This document shows, piece after piece, positions 7,246 through 19,200 of a stretch of 22,110 bases of DNA. The position numbers and the translations under genes were made by a program. This DNA comes from Asterionellopsis glacialis (Eukaryota > Bacillariophyta > Plagiogrammaphyceae > Rhaphoneidales > Asterionellopsidaceae). The first letter of the stretch is position 1; each line of letters opens with the position of its first letter. The notes under the pieces are model-generated. The model saw only the letters and a program-made list of their open reading frames with translations, did not search any database and was not told the DNA's origin. Where the stretch lies: positions 1 through 22,110 of the forward strand of contig WKLE02002531.1 of NCBI GenBank assembly GCA_014885115.2, in the 5' to 3' direction.

Positions 7246-7956
7246 CTACAAACTGCTGAGTGCATGCATTAATACTACAAAACTTATACCGAAAAGGTAC
7301 AAGTACCGGGAGAAAACCTGGAGAACTCTAGTTGCGCTACTAGTCGTTCCACGTCCTCCTTCATTCCCTCCATCATCAGCAGAAACCACTACAATAGTTC
7401 TCATATTGCAGACATGTTTTGTGTTAAAGCTATATTCTCCATGTTTACACTTAATTGGCAGTTGACCACTATAAATTATATCAGACTGACCAAAATTTCT
7501 GACAGAGATAGAGTAGTAATACGCAGCAGGAGCGGGTGGGAGAGTCCACTCAGTCGCTCTGGTTAGATTAGAGGTAGATTTAGTGAAGAGTTCAATGCTG
7601 TTCACAGGATTATCGTTCTAGGATCAGGGTTTTCTTTGATCAAGTACATGACTAAGAAAATAGCGAGGCTCCTTGTTCCACATTTTCGCTATGAGTGGCA
7701 TTCCAATCGTTGGTGGGATCCTGCCAGCCACGAGCATGAAATGCAACATCGTCGACGGTGACATTAGGCTCAAAGATTGCCAGACGATATCTCATTGCCA
7801 TCGTCCCACAGACGCATCCGCAGAAAATTTGTGCACCGCCATCCGGAACAGTGATAACAAGCTGTATAGTTGGACAGCACTATCGCCGTTGACATCGTCC
7901 GGATTGAAAAAGAGAACTTGGGTGTCATTGCCGGCCAACGACGGCAAAAGGAATTT
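7246..7956 (-). pseudogene. Broken gene for an unrecognised protein with GPI-anchor-like C-terminus
   Basis: Read on the minus strand, protein-like sequence moves between frames. The first piece, 7956 to about 7858, has 'GNDTQVLFFNPDDVNGDSAV'. The second, about 7866-7655, is one frame over: 'LVITVPDGGAQIFCG', 'LAIFEPNVTVDDVAFHARGW', ending at TAG 7652-7654. A short third frame holds 'KENPDPR' near 7620-7640. The last piece, 7617-7246, has 'ELFTKSTSNLTRATEW' and 'RNFGQSDIIYSGQLPIKC'. It ends in a small-residue-rich segment ('GGNEGGRGTTSSA') and a hydrophobic stretch ('YLYLFGISFVVLMHAL') running almost to the stop, which looks like a GPI-anchor signal or one membrane helix. At least three frame changes in 700 bp with no sensible introns between them indicate a pseudogene, or sequencing errors in a real gene. 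N-x-S/T sites fit a secreted protein. I do not recognise the family. Confidence 0.5.
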
Positions 7957-8252
7957 TCATTCGCAGTTTGTTTTCTTTTGTCTGCCTACAACACGAGTTT
8001 CGGGAATGAACTAGATAAGAGTGTTCTTGGAGAGCCAGATATAGAAGACACTTGATGTCCACCATGGTAGATTTTGATCGACTTTGCCGCGTTGTGACCA
8101 TGGTGACAGTCGGAAATTGATCGAATCCAAGATCTTTTCAGTCGTTTACAGAAAAAGCTAACATTTATTCCCATGCCGAACTGTATCTCTCCAAAGATAA
8201 AATGACTAGTTCATTATTTTTCATACTGAAAAGTACATACAAACTTGTATGA

Positions 8253-8260
8253 TATAAATA
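8253..8260 (+). promoter_or_regulatory. TATAAATA, TATA-box-like
   Basis: A perfect TATAAATA in mixed sequence, about 440 bp before the small frame at 8698 and 1.2 kb before the giant gene. The distance to either start is longer than usual, so it is listed only as a candidate. Confidence 0.2.
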
Positions 8261-8697
8261 GTCCGCATTGTCTTACTTCGTATCCGTAGGCTATGTAAGC
8301 AGGTACCAGTAGGTCCTATTTCATGAAAGGAATTATCGGGAACAAATAATGGGAACAGTCGAAGACTCAAATCAATGATTCGTCACTACTTGAACATTGA
8401 GCTAAATTTTTTACTTAAGAACATTTTTCGTTTCTATAGCCGCAATCACGGGTGTGATATTGCATCGGTCCTTGAACATGCTTTCTATCGAAAACAACTT
8501 TTTAATTGACTTAAATAGCTGTTTTATTTTCGTGCTTGTTTTGTTCTCAAAAATGTTTATTGCCCTAGTAAATCATTAAATGAGCATTGACTTCTATAAG
8601 TAAGATATGAGAAAACAGTCTTTATGTCTATTTCTGTTCGGTACTTGATTGATGACTACTGACTTGACGTTTGCATCCTTAGTGTTCTTTTCGGAAC

Positions 8698-8928
8698 ATG
8701 GTTATGACTGTTGATTCCCACGGGTATCTTACGAATCACGCTATGGAAATTTTTCATTGCTCAACAAGAGACATAGTATCCATCCACCCGAAACACTCAA
8801 GAGGCCCATCTGACATCGTTGTCGCCGATCGAAAGTTGCGTTGGTTGTTGCGAGACCTACTCCTCAACCAACGAACCAATTGGTGTTTGAAAACAAAGAA
8901 AAAGGTATGTGCTAACACGAATTGCTGA
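8698..8928 (+). CDS. Small hypothetical protein, doubtful
   Basis: A 76-codon ATG frame with no recognised motif; its middle reads 'DIVVADRKLRWLLRDLLLNQ'. After 'KTKKK' comes GTATGTGCTAAC, which looks like an intron donor followed by a branch-like CTAAC. The frame may therefore be the first exon of a small spliced gene, but I could not find a clear acceptor and second exon. It may also be chance. Confidence 0.2.
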   Translation: MVMTVDSHGYLTNHAMEIFHCSTRDIVSIHPKHSRGPSDIVVADRKLRWLLRDLLLNQRTNWCLKTKKKVCANTNC

Positions 8929-9489
8929 CGACTTGATGAAAGATCTGATGCTTGGTGTTACTACGATACGAAAGACAAACGAAAAAGTCGGTCACGGGAA
9001 AATCGACTTGTTTGCCTTGACACGGTGCAGTATCGAAATCATTTAGTATTTGAAATAGGTTGGATTGAGTGAATTTTGCATGTTGATCGACTGTTCATTT
9101 GCTGGTTTTCTATTATCGTCTTTCGATCAATTTAGACGACCCCACATGAGTATCGTTTTGTAAATTTTGGCGTTTTCTGAATACATGCGTCACGAAAGCA
9201 AAGTCTGCAACATCTACGCATCATAAAATTGCCACACTTATTTCAATGTCGTAATATAGTTCCAAAAAATCTCTTTTTCTGTCTCTAACCTTGTCCAACT
9301 CCATTGATGCCTCTCTTCTCTAAATCAATTTTTGCTTTGTGGTCTCCTAGATATTCAAGGCTTTTACCCGTAAAAGTATTCATTACTGATATTTTTACCG
9401 TTTATTGAAAACATTTACAAGAAAACTCTTTCTGAAATTGTCCTGCATTGGTTGACCAGAAGTAACCTCCTGTATCAAATCTCTACAAG

Positions 9490-10284
9490 ATGAAACTCCG
9501 AGTTTCTTTTACAACTGCCTTAGGGTGGTTGTTGGCTGCTCCTATGCTCACGATGGCTTTGCCATCTACCTCAGGTGCTTCTCACGCTGATGAAATGCAG
9601 CGTCTTTTGACCGAGCAAAAGATGAAGGAAGTGGAAGAGACAGCTTCCAGAAATCTTCCAATTCGTGAACATTTGGAAATCCAGCGCATCATGATTAAAG
9701 AAGAGAAGAAGAAGGAAAATTTAAGAGATGATTTCAACTCTGAACCTTTTCCAACTTTTCATGGTGATGAATTTTATCTTGAAGATCATGATTACCACCT
9801 GGAAAGATCCCTTGTAGTAAAACCTTTGAAAACTTCGCATATTGGTGACTTTATGCCACTCTCCTGTAATGATGGCAATATGGTTTGCGATGAAAAGTTA
9901 GTTTCTAGCATTATCCAAGCAAATCAAGTTCTCGAAATTCCCTGCGGCGAGTGCTATATCTTTGACCAAGAAGGAGAAATAGAACTAGCTGGAATTAACA
10001 TCAAGGGAAAGCTCCACTTTCCGCCAAACCATAAAGTTACCATCAAGACGCCGTACGTCATTGTTCAGGGCGAGCTTGAGATTACTGATACCAATGTGAT
10101 TGGTGGCGAAGATACTGATTCTGTGAATTTTATCCTAACCGGAGAAGGTGAACACAGCTTCGTGGGCGCTCATAACAATGCCGGTGTCTGCGGAGGATCA
10201 CCTTGCGCCATTGGCAGCAAAGCATTTATTGTTGCGGGAGGAAAACTCAATATTCAAGGAATGAAAGACGAATCCTGTCCTACA
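9490..10284 (+). other. Signal peptide and G8-like domain of the giant protein
   Basis: Residues 1 to about 24 form a signal peptide: 'MKLRV', a hydrophobic run, then 'TMALPSTSG' at the cleavage region. Residues 25-110 are a charged helical pro-region. From about 130, 'QANQVLEIPCGECYIFD', 'GINIKGKLHFPPNHKVTIKT' and 'YVIVQGELEITDT' follow the G8 pattern: the 'v.ip.g..v.ld' opening, 'l.i.G.L.f', then 'ilv.GG.l.ig'. 'IGSKAFIVAGGKLNIQG' is the second part, as in CEMIP and TMEM2. G8 domains are known from extracellular proteins such as CEMIP, TMEM2 and fibrocystin-like proteins. The assignment is by pattern and was not searched. Confidence 0.72.
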
Positions 10285-13200
10285 TGGACAAAGCTCATTG
10301 GTCAGGCACAAGGAGATCGGGCCTATCTTGAGGATGGAGAGTTTGCCCGCAAGACTAAGCTACCTGATTATTGTTCTGACATCATTCTAGAATCAACCTT
10401 TGAGAACGACTTAGAGCATTGGGACGGAAATGATGGAGGCAAGGCCACCTGGGATGATGTTGAGGGTGCCCTTGTGGTTAGTGAACGTGGGGCAACTTGG
10501 CAGGGTCCACGTTTTGACATGACCCATCTTCAAGAACCTCACATGTCGTGTTTATTACCAAATATTGAGTACTTAGTAAATGCTCGAGTTAAATTGACAA
10601 AAGAAGACAACTCTGGGAATGGCACCCCAACTGAGTGTGCTTCCGATTGGACCAAATGTGTTCAGATTATTCATAAAACAGCCTCCCCTCCAGGACAACC
10701 CTACATCCATGATCGGGAGCTTCTTCGACAGTCAACTCGATTAGCTGGGAATTACGGCGAATGGGTGGACCTGATCGGTATTGTCAAGTGGGATCCAGTA
10801 CAACTCAATTCTGCAAATTTGTTCCATCTATTGGAGATCCGAGGGCCCAGTGAAGGCATCGATATTCATCTAGATTCTATAAAGATTTATCTTCCCTCGG
10901 AAACATCTTTTCTCAACCCAACTGACCAATGCTACGAGTTACTGCCAAATGGTGATGCAGAGGCCAATGGAATGCACCCGTATCCGTTCCGTTCTCATAA
11001 TAATGGGAACCCAGTGTACGCCATAAAGGAGGAGAATGGTAACAATTTCTTTCGCCAGAGTCTGAGAGAACATTGGTGGTCGTTCATGTATGCAAACGTA
11101 AACCAGCATTGCTTCAAACAAGCCATCATCTATACCATGTCCATGGATGTACGGATCCACAGTGAAACTCCCGTGGCTTACTCTGCTTCAATATATGGTA
11201 AATACCAAAAAGGTACTGATCAAATCGAAAACTATGAAACCGATAGGATATCCTGTCCTAAACAAACTATTCATGATGGTTGGGTCACATGCAAAGGAGA
11301 CTTTACAATAAAGCCTGAAATGGAAGCAGCAACTGAACCTGGTAGATGGAGACTTTTTTTGAACGATTTCACTAGTCTTGTTGATATTGATTACGACAAC
11401 CTCAAAATAACTTTCAAGTCTGGTCCCGTAGAAGGCATCAAACTTGATGACTCTATTGCGTCCTGTTGGGGTGTAGGTGCTGACGTTCATATTACAAGCT
11501 CGACATTGACTGACGACCAAGCGCAATCAAGCACAATCTCAGAAATAATAAAGAAGGGTGATGGTACAGTTTCCTTACAGCTTCAAGATCCAGTCTCTAC
11601 CATTATCGGTTCTGACGAGTCTGAAGACTTTGCTGTAGAAGTTGCTCTTATATCGCGAAACATTAAGATTCAGGGAGATGGCGGTTATCTTCAAGTACTT
11701 CATACACCTAAGACTGCGCAAATATTGAAGGGTGTTGAGCTAAAAAACATGGGTGAACTTAGCGTTCCTGACCGATATGTGAGTACTACTGTGCATTCCT
11801 CGACTCATATGGAATCTTTTTGATCAGTGCTAAACTTTTGAAATATTTTCCCCTCTACTCTATAATTTGAGAGCAGCCTATTCAGTTCCTGTATTCTGGG
11901 GATGTTAATGGCACCGATGTCTCAAGAAACTCGATTCGCGATTCAAACCAGCGTTGCCTCGTGCTTGATAATACATCGAATGCTCTCGTCTCTGAGAACG
12001 TAGCCTACAACTCTACTGGGAATTGCTTTTACGTCGGATACGAATCTGAGAATAATTTATTCAAGAATAATCTTGCATCGTCTATAACTAACAGAATGAA
12101 CTGGAATAACAGGATCCTGGACATGGATGACCATTACCTTTCTGCATTCTACACTGTCTGGCCACCAAACCATTGGATTGGAAACGTGGCTGCCGGAGGC
12201 AAAGGGCAAGGATTCCGTTTTGTATCCCCATGGCAAGTCCGTGGAGAAGACAACAATGTCATCAGCGTTCCCAATGCAAGGACAAAGCAGTTTGGGATAT
12301 TTAGTGATAATGTTGCACATTCAAATATGAACGACGGTTTTCAGGCTGGCGACGTCTACGGCGGGCTTTTAAAAATCGAAAACTTCAAATCCTACAAGAA
12401 TGGAATGAAGGGTTTGTATGTTTGGTGGTCAAAAAATATCCAGATCACTGGTGGATTTTTTGCGGATAACCAAATAGGAGTTCATTTTCATTATACCGAT
12501 ATGGTTACAGTTGAGGATACTGAATTGTATGGTTTGTCTGATTGGATGAAGGAGAAAACGAAACAGCTTCCAAAAAAACACTGCCCTGGAAACCCCATCA
12601 TTGGTATCAAGCTACCTCCCTTCTTGAGAGATAGAAATGCAAAAGATGGCGCAACATTGAGAAATTTATTTTTCGCCGGCTTCGATAACAGCCCAGATTG
12701 TCCTGGAAGCGTTCCTATCACCTTCGACAAAGCTATGTTGGATAATAAATCTTTCAAACATTTTGTAAGTAATGTACCCGCTAAATTTTGACATAATTCT
12801 TCTCATTGCTTACACCTATCTTTATGTCTCTTTTTCTCTCTACCCCATCAGAACTACGCAACTTCTGTGGAAAGTATCGTGTCGCAGGATTCACGAAATG
12901 TGATCATTGATGCTTGTTCTCTTCAAGAAGTCGGAGTTCTAGATGTTTTGATACATAATGTAGATGGTTCATTGGATCCAGCTGGGCAGTCCACAGTACC
13001 TTCAGCCATTGTGAGTAACACTGGCAATATGACAGCATTTGCTAGCTGTGAAAATTACCCAGATCAATGCATTGCTTATTGTCGTGGTTGTTTGGGCACG
13101 GTAACATACCTAGTTGAGACGGATGGTTCTGAAAATTATGTAGTCGAAGTTAATAGCAACGCGAGTGGTGAGAAAGCTTACTTTTCTGGTTTTGATGATA

Positions 13201-16200
13201 ACGATGGCGATAAAAAAAAAGCCTCTGATGCCGCAGATATGCGCTATTTCACAGTGGTTGTTGCTGCCGGTCAAAAGTACAGCGCATCATTTCTCAGTGG
13301 AGTTGGTGGCCAGATAGTCTGGCCATCGTTCACAAAAGAAGAATGGGGCAAACCTCCTACAGGCTGTGCCTCATATGTTGCCGTTGGAGACATTGATATG
13401 GTTGTACCTTCTAGATCCTGCGAAGACAACTTTATTCGCAATCCTGATTTCGAAACTGAAACATATGATTACTGGAAACATAATAATATATGGAATTCGA
13501 AGGGAGGTGAAGCAATTAAATATATAAAGGAAGCTGGAATAGATGGTTCCGTTGCTTTAAGTACTGACGTGCGAAACAGTCCTTGGCAAGGACTTGGTCA
13601 ATGGCTCGACATGCGCTGTATAAGCGATCACTTGGGAAAATACTATGAATTTAAAGCTAATTTTCGTATGATGAAGAACGGACAAGGCGTATCTTGCGAT
13701 CCAAATGGAAATGAACAGAATGGAGGTTAGTTTATCCACAATTGATGTCTCTCATGTGTACGTTCATGCTTGCATCATGATTACCTGTTTCACTTATTGT
13801 CTCACACTTGGAAATGTTTAACTTCTCAGGTTGCCCAACGATTACTTTTGGTATGTACGGATATAATAATCCAGCAACCAAAGAGGGCGAATGGACACAT
13901 TGGTGGGGAAATCAGGTGAGTGTCTGATCTCGCATTCTGAAACAAAGATTTACTGAACTGCGCTATACGTATCTTAATGAGTTCTAACAGAATTTGCCTT
14001 TACTTGTACTTTCAATCATTTTTTTTTACAGGTGAAATCAGTAGTACCTTATGAAGAAAACAGCTTTGGATTAATTCAAGGGATTTTCAGAGTGTTCCAG
14101 TATCTTTCTTCTGCTAACCGTGTCTTCCTCAAGATAGAAAGGGCAACCCCAGCAGATGCTGAGATAGTTCTTGACAATATTTCAATCACACCATTTGAGC
14201 CTAGTTGTGATAACAATCTTGTGATGAATGGTGATTTTGCTTCTGGTTCATCTGATTTTTGGGACAGATATGGCACTGTGAGACTTAGCATAGTGGACGG
14301 AGTGGATTCGACGAGTGCCCTCAAGTCGTCAAATCGTGGAAATCGAGGCTGGGGCCAGAAGCAAACAATGAAAGCTGATTGCTTTCTCGAGGGAGATCGC
14401 ATCGCCATTCGTGCCATGGTGAAGCATGATATAGGCGACGAGACCTCACAGTGCAATCCATTTTCAACTCGTAAGTGACGGTATACGTGATATTTATTAC
14501 ATCTTCATGTTTCTTGTTTCTTACTACTCACTTATTTTGAACCCACAGATGACGGCCCGGAACGGTGCAGTGATATTATATTGCATTCGAAGCACCCAAG
14601 CCTGGGAGCTTGGTACCATCGGGTAATACCTGGAGTCACAACAACAACTACCAATGATGGTTGGTACGTCGTTTCTGGGGTAGCAACCATTTCTAAGAAG
14701 ACCGAAAATGCGGAGAAATTTGAGCTGTGGTTTGATGGAGCAAGCACTCAATATGACGTTATCAGCGACAATGTGATTGTCCAGAGGCTTCCGCAAAATT
14801 GTGACAACATGGTTCTTAACTCTGACCTTCAAGATGGCACGACGTCTTTCTGGGATACGTTCCATGTTACTGGATCTAAACTCAGTATTAATAGCCCAGG
14901 GGTAGGAGGAACAGGCCATGCACTACGCCAGTACGACCGTACAAATCACTATACTGGGGTTGGGCAAACTCTTGATGCACGCTGCTTGATCGAAGGAGAA
15001 ACATTGGCTATCAGTGCTTCGATGAAACTTGTGAATTCCACGACCGGTCAAGGTGGTGTATGCGATCCCGATAAACAGAACGATTGGTCTAATCCATGCC
15101 CGTCCCTTGAAATTCATGGCTCGGAATGCAGTGTTGGGAGCTTCCAATTGTACAGGAGATTTTTTAACGATGCACCTTTTTTTCAGAATTGGGCTGCAGA
15201 TGACTTTAATCCTTTCTACGCTGAAGTTCAAATCTCTCAGGATCTTGCATCGTGCAAGTATGTGAGATTTAAGATATATGCATTCGGTATGGAATTTGAT
15301 CTTATTCTGGATAATTTTTCTATAGGAATCAAAGGAACCGACGCCCCTACGCCCGCTGCAACCGAGGCTGTGTCTGAGACTCTAGCCCCAACCCCAGAAG
15401 AAGTCACTTCCGCTCCAACATCCAACCCAACGGTAGCATCGTTGACAACCTGTCCAGGAACTCTAAACACGCCATCTCCGATCACTATTGGAAACGAGCC
15501 TCTTCCAATTATGTTTGTCCGAGCTGAAACTAATAAGCTTTGTACATTGACAAGGACTGCGATCAACGAAAATGGAGAGACTCGTATTGTTCCTTTGGCT
15601 CGTTCATATGAAGAATTCGACTGGGAAACAGCTGCTGGGACTTCTGCATCATCTGTTTTTCTGGGACAAACTTGGAATTGTTACGATGACGGGTGTCAGA
15701 TAACACTGCCACCACTCGAGCAAGGCGAGTCGTACGAGCTTACTTCTTATTCTTACAATATCGCCGAGAAAGATGAGATAGCCCGATTTCTCGAATCCGC
15801 TACATTTGGTGCAACAAGTACCGATATAAACTCCTTCAGCAGCCCCTCGCTTGATTTGGACACTGCAACAACTTCATGGTTGCAAAATCAAATGAATGAA
15901 GCTTCAGTCGGGATTACAAGCCACAGAGAGTACTGGAGAAAGCGAACTAATCCTATGTTCGTCAACCCTCAGTCAACATCAAGACCTAGCCATCCATGTG
16001 ATCTTGGATCCAGGTGGAGACGATTCACTTTTACACAAAAGCACAGTGTTTGGTGGCGGGAACATATTGTAACGTTCGATGGGTCCGGACCTTACGTTAT
16101 GAATTTAGACGGTAATCCAGTGACTATAGTCCAAGAGGTAGATTTTACTGAGGAGGGTCACACATTTGACTCAAGTCTAACATATATAACTTGCGGTCGA

Positions 16201-19200
16201 CCTCAAGAGACAGTCGGCGGCAATCTGTATTTGAGACACGAAGATGGAACTTGCATCACTACTCAAAATCCAGAAGTAAATTTCACTGAGTTTGAAAGTA
16301 CTCCTAAGTTTGTGCTAGATCTCCCAAATGATGTAAACTTTTTCAGGGAAATCGACGATCACTTGGCTCCTCAAGAAATGTTTATTCTTTTGGCAGGATC
16401 AAATAGCCCAGTTTGCGGTACCATTCCAGACATCACTGAAGAAGGTGATCCTCCTGTTTTTGGTCGCCTAGGTGATACTTGGTTTATTTTTGATCCAAGA
16501 ATTGTTCTCGACGATAACACGGTTAGCTCTCCAATACCTGATGGTGGTGGATCGACAGAACTTGCGACAGGTGGGGACACACTGTGTTCTAATGCCGCGA
16601 GATCATTCCTCAACGAAGAAAGTTGCTTTTTGTCAACCTCTTCTAGCGCCTGCGGTTCCATTCCTGCGCCAGAAACATTAATTCCACTAGACGAAGAAAA
16701 TCTGTTGAATTTCCTGAACCTAACAGGAAGGTATGTCTATGCTGTTGACAAACTCGCAATCGAAGATTCTTCTGGTAACAAGATCGAGCCCGTTTGCACA
16801 CCAGGACTTCGATCCCGCTGGAAATTGAAAACGGATTCAGCTTGTACTCCCACATCCTTAGGTAGCGAAACAAATGCCACTCTGACAGATCTTCTTGTCG
16901 CACAGAGTGCTGATGAAAATCCTCAATTTCGTGATACCCACTTTCCTGCAGCAGGAGTATGTGATCCTGAAGACACAGGTCACAATATTGAGATTTTAGT
17001 CGATGGCCAATGCTGGGAACGTGTCCATCCAGATCTCATGTCTGTTTACGATATGACTTATTGGACATATAACGACACACATATGGGTAACATGCATGCT
17101 GCATGGAACAACCGCCCTCATCCGATTAAAAAATGGGCTGACATCGAAGGAACAGCAATTCTGTCGTACCCTAGTTCACACCCATTGCTTGGAGCAGACT
17201 ATGATCACCCTATTACACGGTGGACTAATAATCACCAAAGGTTTCCATATGTTGGTCGATTTGGTGATTCCGTAAGATTCCGTGATTTACCAAACGAGAT
17301 ACGGCTAGACCAAGTTGCAGACTGGTATCATGCAACCGGCTCTATCACTGGTAGTGGAGTTGTAGTTTGTGGAAGCCCAGGTGAGGTTTCAAATAATGAG
17401 ACTCTCGGTACAATCTTTGACTTCGCAACTGGCAGGGATACATCATGGAACATTGGCAAAAATCGAGAAGCAGTATGGACATCAGTTGCGCTGAGTGCTC
17501 CAGATCAATTGAGACAGAGAGTTGCCTTTGCGTTTTCGCAACTGCTTGTTGTTGTGAGGCTTGCTATCTCTTCGTCAGTTCAGGATTCGGAGGTAAGGAC
17601 ATGAAGGCAATCTTTTGACGCTTATCGCATTTATCCTTTCAAATTTTTCTCACAGTTCCACTCTCTATCGTTTCCAGTCCTTCCTGACTTACTACGATAT
17701 TTTTGTAAGAAACGCCTTTGGCAATTACCGTGATATCTTGCGCGAAATTAGTTATAGCCCCCTAATGGCCGAGAATCTGTCATACCTTCAATCAAGGAGT
17801 GCTGCATACATGTATGATGTCTTTGGACAAATAAGCTTCGCTGACGAGAATTTTGCACGTGAAATAATGTAAGTCTCGTGTGACAAAAGCTCCAGTGCTG
17901 CATCAATACTATATAATTTATCTTCCGTATTTTTCATACGCTTTCGAAATTTCTTTTCTACACACAAACATAGGCAACTTTTTTCTACAGGGCTTGTACA
18001 CTTGAATATTGATGGCACACCAAAGCTTGATGAGAATGGACAAACTATCCTAGTGTATACTAACGAAGAAATCATGTCTTTTGCACGGTCTTGGACTGGA
18101 TTTGACTACCAGAGGAAACGTGCCAACGTTGAGGAGGCTTCTTGGTCTGGCAATCATATTGACCCTATGAGAATCGAAGCACAGTGGCGCGATCGATTTC
18201 CGAAGAGTGATCTATACGATGGTTACATTGGAGACGGATATCCATTGTGTGTTGATCTTCCTAAGAAAATGTTTCTCACGAGTGGTGCTCGATATAGGCT
18301 TCTAGGTAGCTCATTCTTACCGGAGTTGATGACCGACGTAAGTTTACGAGGCTGTCTTTCTTGTAATCTTCAGCATATCAATGTCTCTTCCTCTCGCTCT
18401 CATCGTCATTTTCCTTTGTTGTACCCAATACAGCCTTCTGAATTCTCAACAGATACATCTATTGTTCATTTTGAGTTAGACCAGGGCTCAAATCTCAAAA
18501 GTAAGCTTTGCAATGACATCGCAGGTAACTGCAAATTCAATAGTAATGTGGTACTTGATGATAATCTCATATGCGTCGGACAGGAGTGTGATGTCGATAC
18601 AGTCCGAGTCGTTAAGGTGGAAAATATGTTTTATGAATATGTTTCACCTCCCTGTGTAGAGCAATTGTTCTACAAGAATGCGGTGAAATTGCTTGAACGG
18701 CATAGAGGAATGCAGGCGACATGTGCTAATCCACTATTACCCGCTGCATCGGAAGCCTGCTGTTCTTCTGGATCTTCAACAGCGATTAGAAATTCAAGGT
18801 ACGACCGTGAACGAATGACTTATGCCACAGCGACAAAGCGATGTGAAGACATAGACAAGTTAACCTGCGACTATAGCCATGTCGAGAACAATGCTTGGTA
18901 CAAGGCTGGTTGGCACTGGGCGAAGGATGACTGCTTACTTCTTGTTAAGATCAATACAGAGGGATATGCTGCAGTTGTTTACGAACCAGAGCAGTATACT
19001 ACAAAAGTAAAACACATTGATGACGAAAGTCGTAACTTCTTCAAAGTGTACTGGGAAGGAAACTTATACCCGACCGCTTTGAATGCTTGTGGAGGCTGCA
19101 AGACGCTTTCTAGTGGAGAATGTATGTGTGAAACAACCGTCAGCGAGAATCGGGTTTTCGGTGGCATGCCCAGAAGCATAGACGATGCCTTATCGAAACT

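Larger units (their letters stand above)
7957..9489. other. Long intergenic region before the giant gene
   Basis: Up to about 8110 the minus strand carries further short open pieces ('MVDIKCLLYLALQEHSYLVH' and onward) that may be the eroded 5' end of the pseudogene. From 8180 to 9489 I see no convincing gene except one small doubtful frame at 8698. The region contains a TATAAATA at 8253-8260 and otherwise mixed AT-rich sequence. The last few hundred bases must include the promoter and leader of the giant gene at 9490, but no clear core element stands out there. Confidence 0.5.

Noticed and set aside
14524..14919. Minus-strand frames of 70-130 codons inside the giant gene
   Set aside because: Complementary shadows of well-supported exons; no motifs, and several cross introns.
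17608..17660. Acceptor at CTCACAG (17655) for intron 6
   Set aside because: It puts the following sequence out of the DUF1800 frame or adds extra residues; TTTCCAG (ending 17677) restores 'SFLTYYDIFVRNAFG'.
17974..18000. Acceptor at TTCTACAG (17990) for intron 7
   Set aside because: The acceptor ending at 17973 restores 'REIMQLFSTGL', a conserved DUF1800 block; the later one deletes it.
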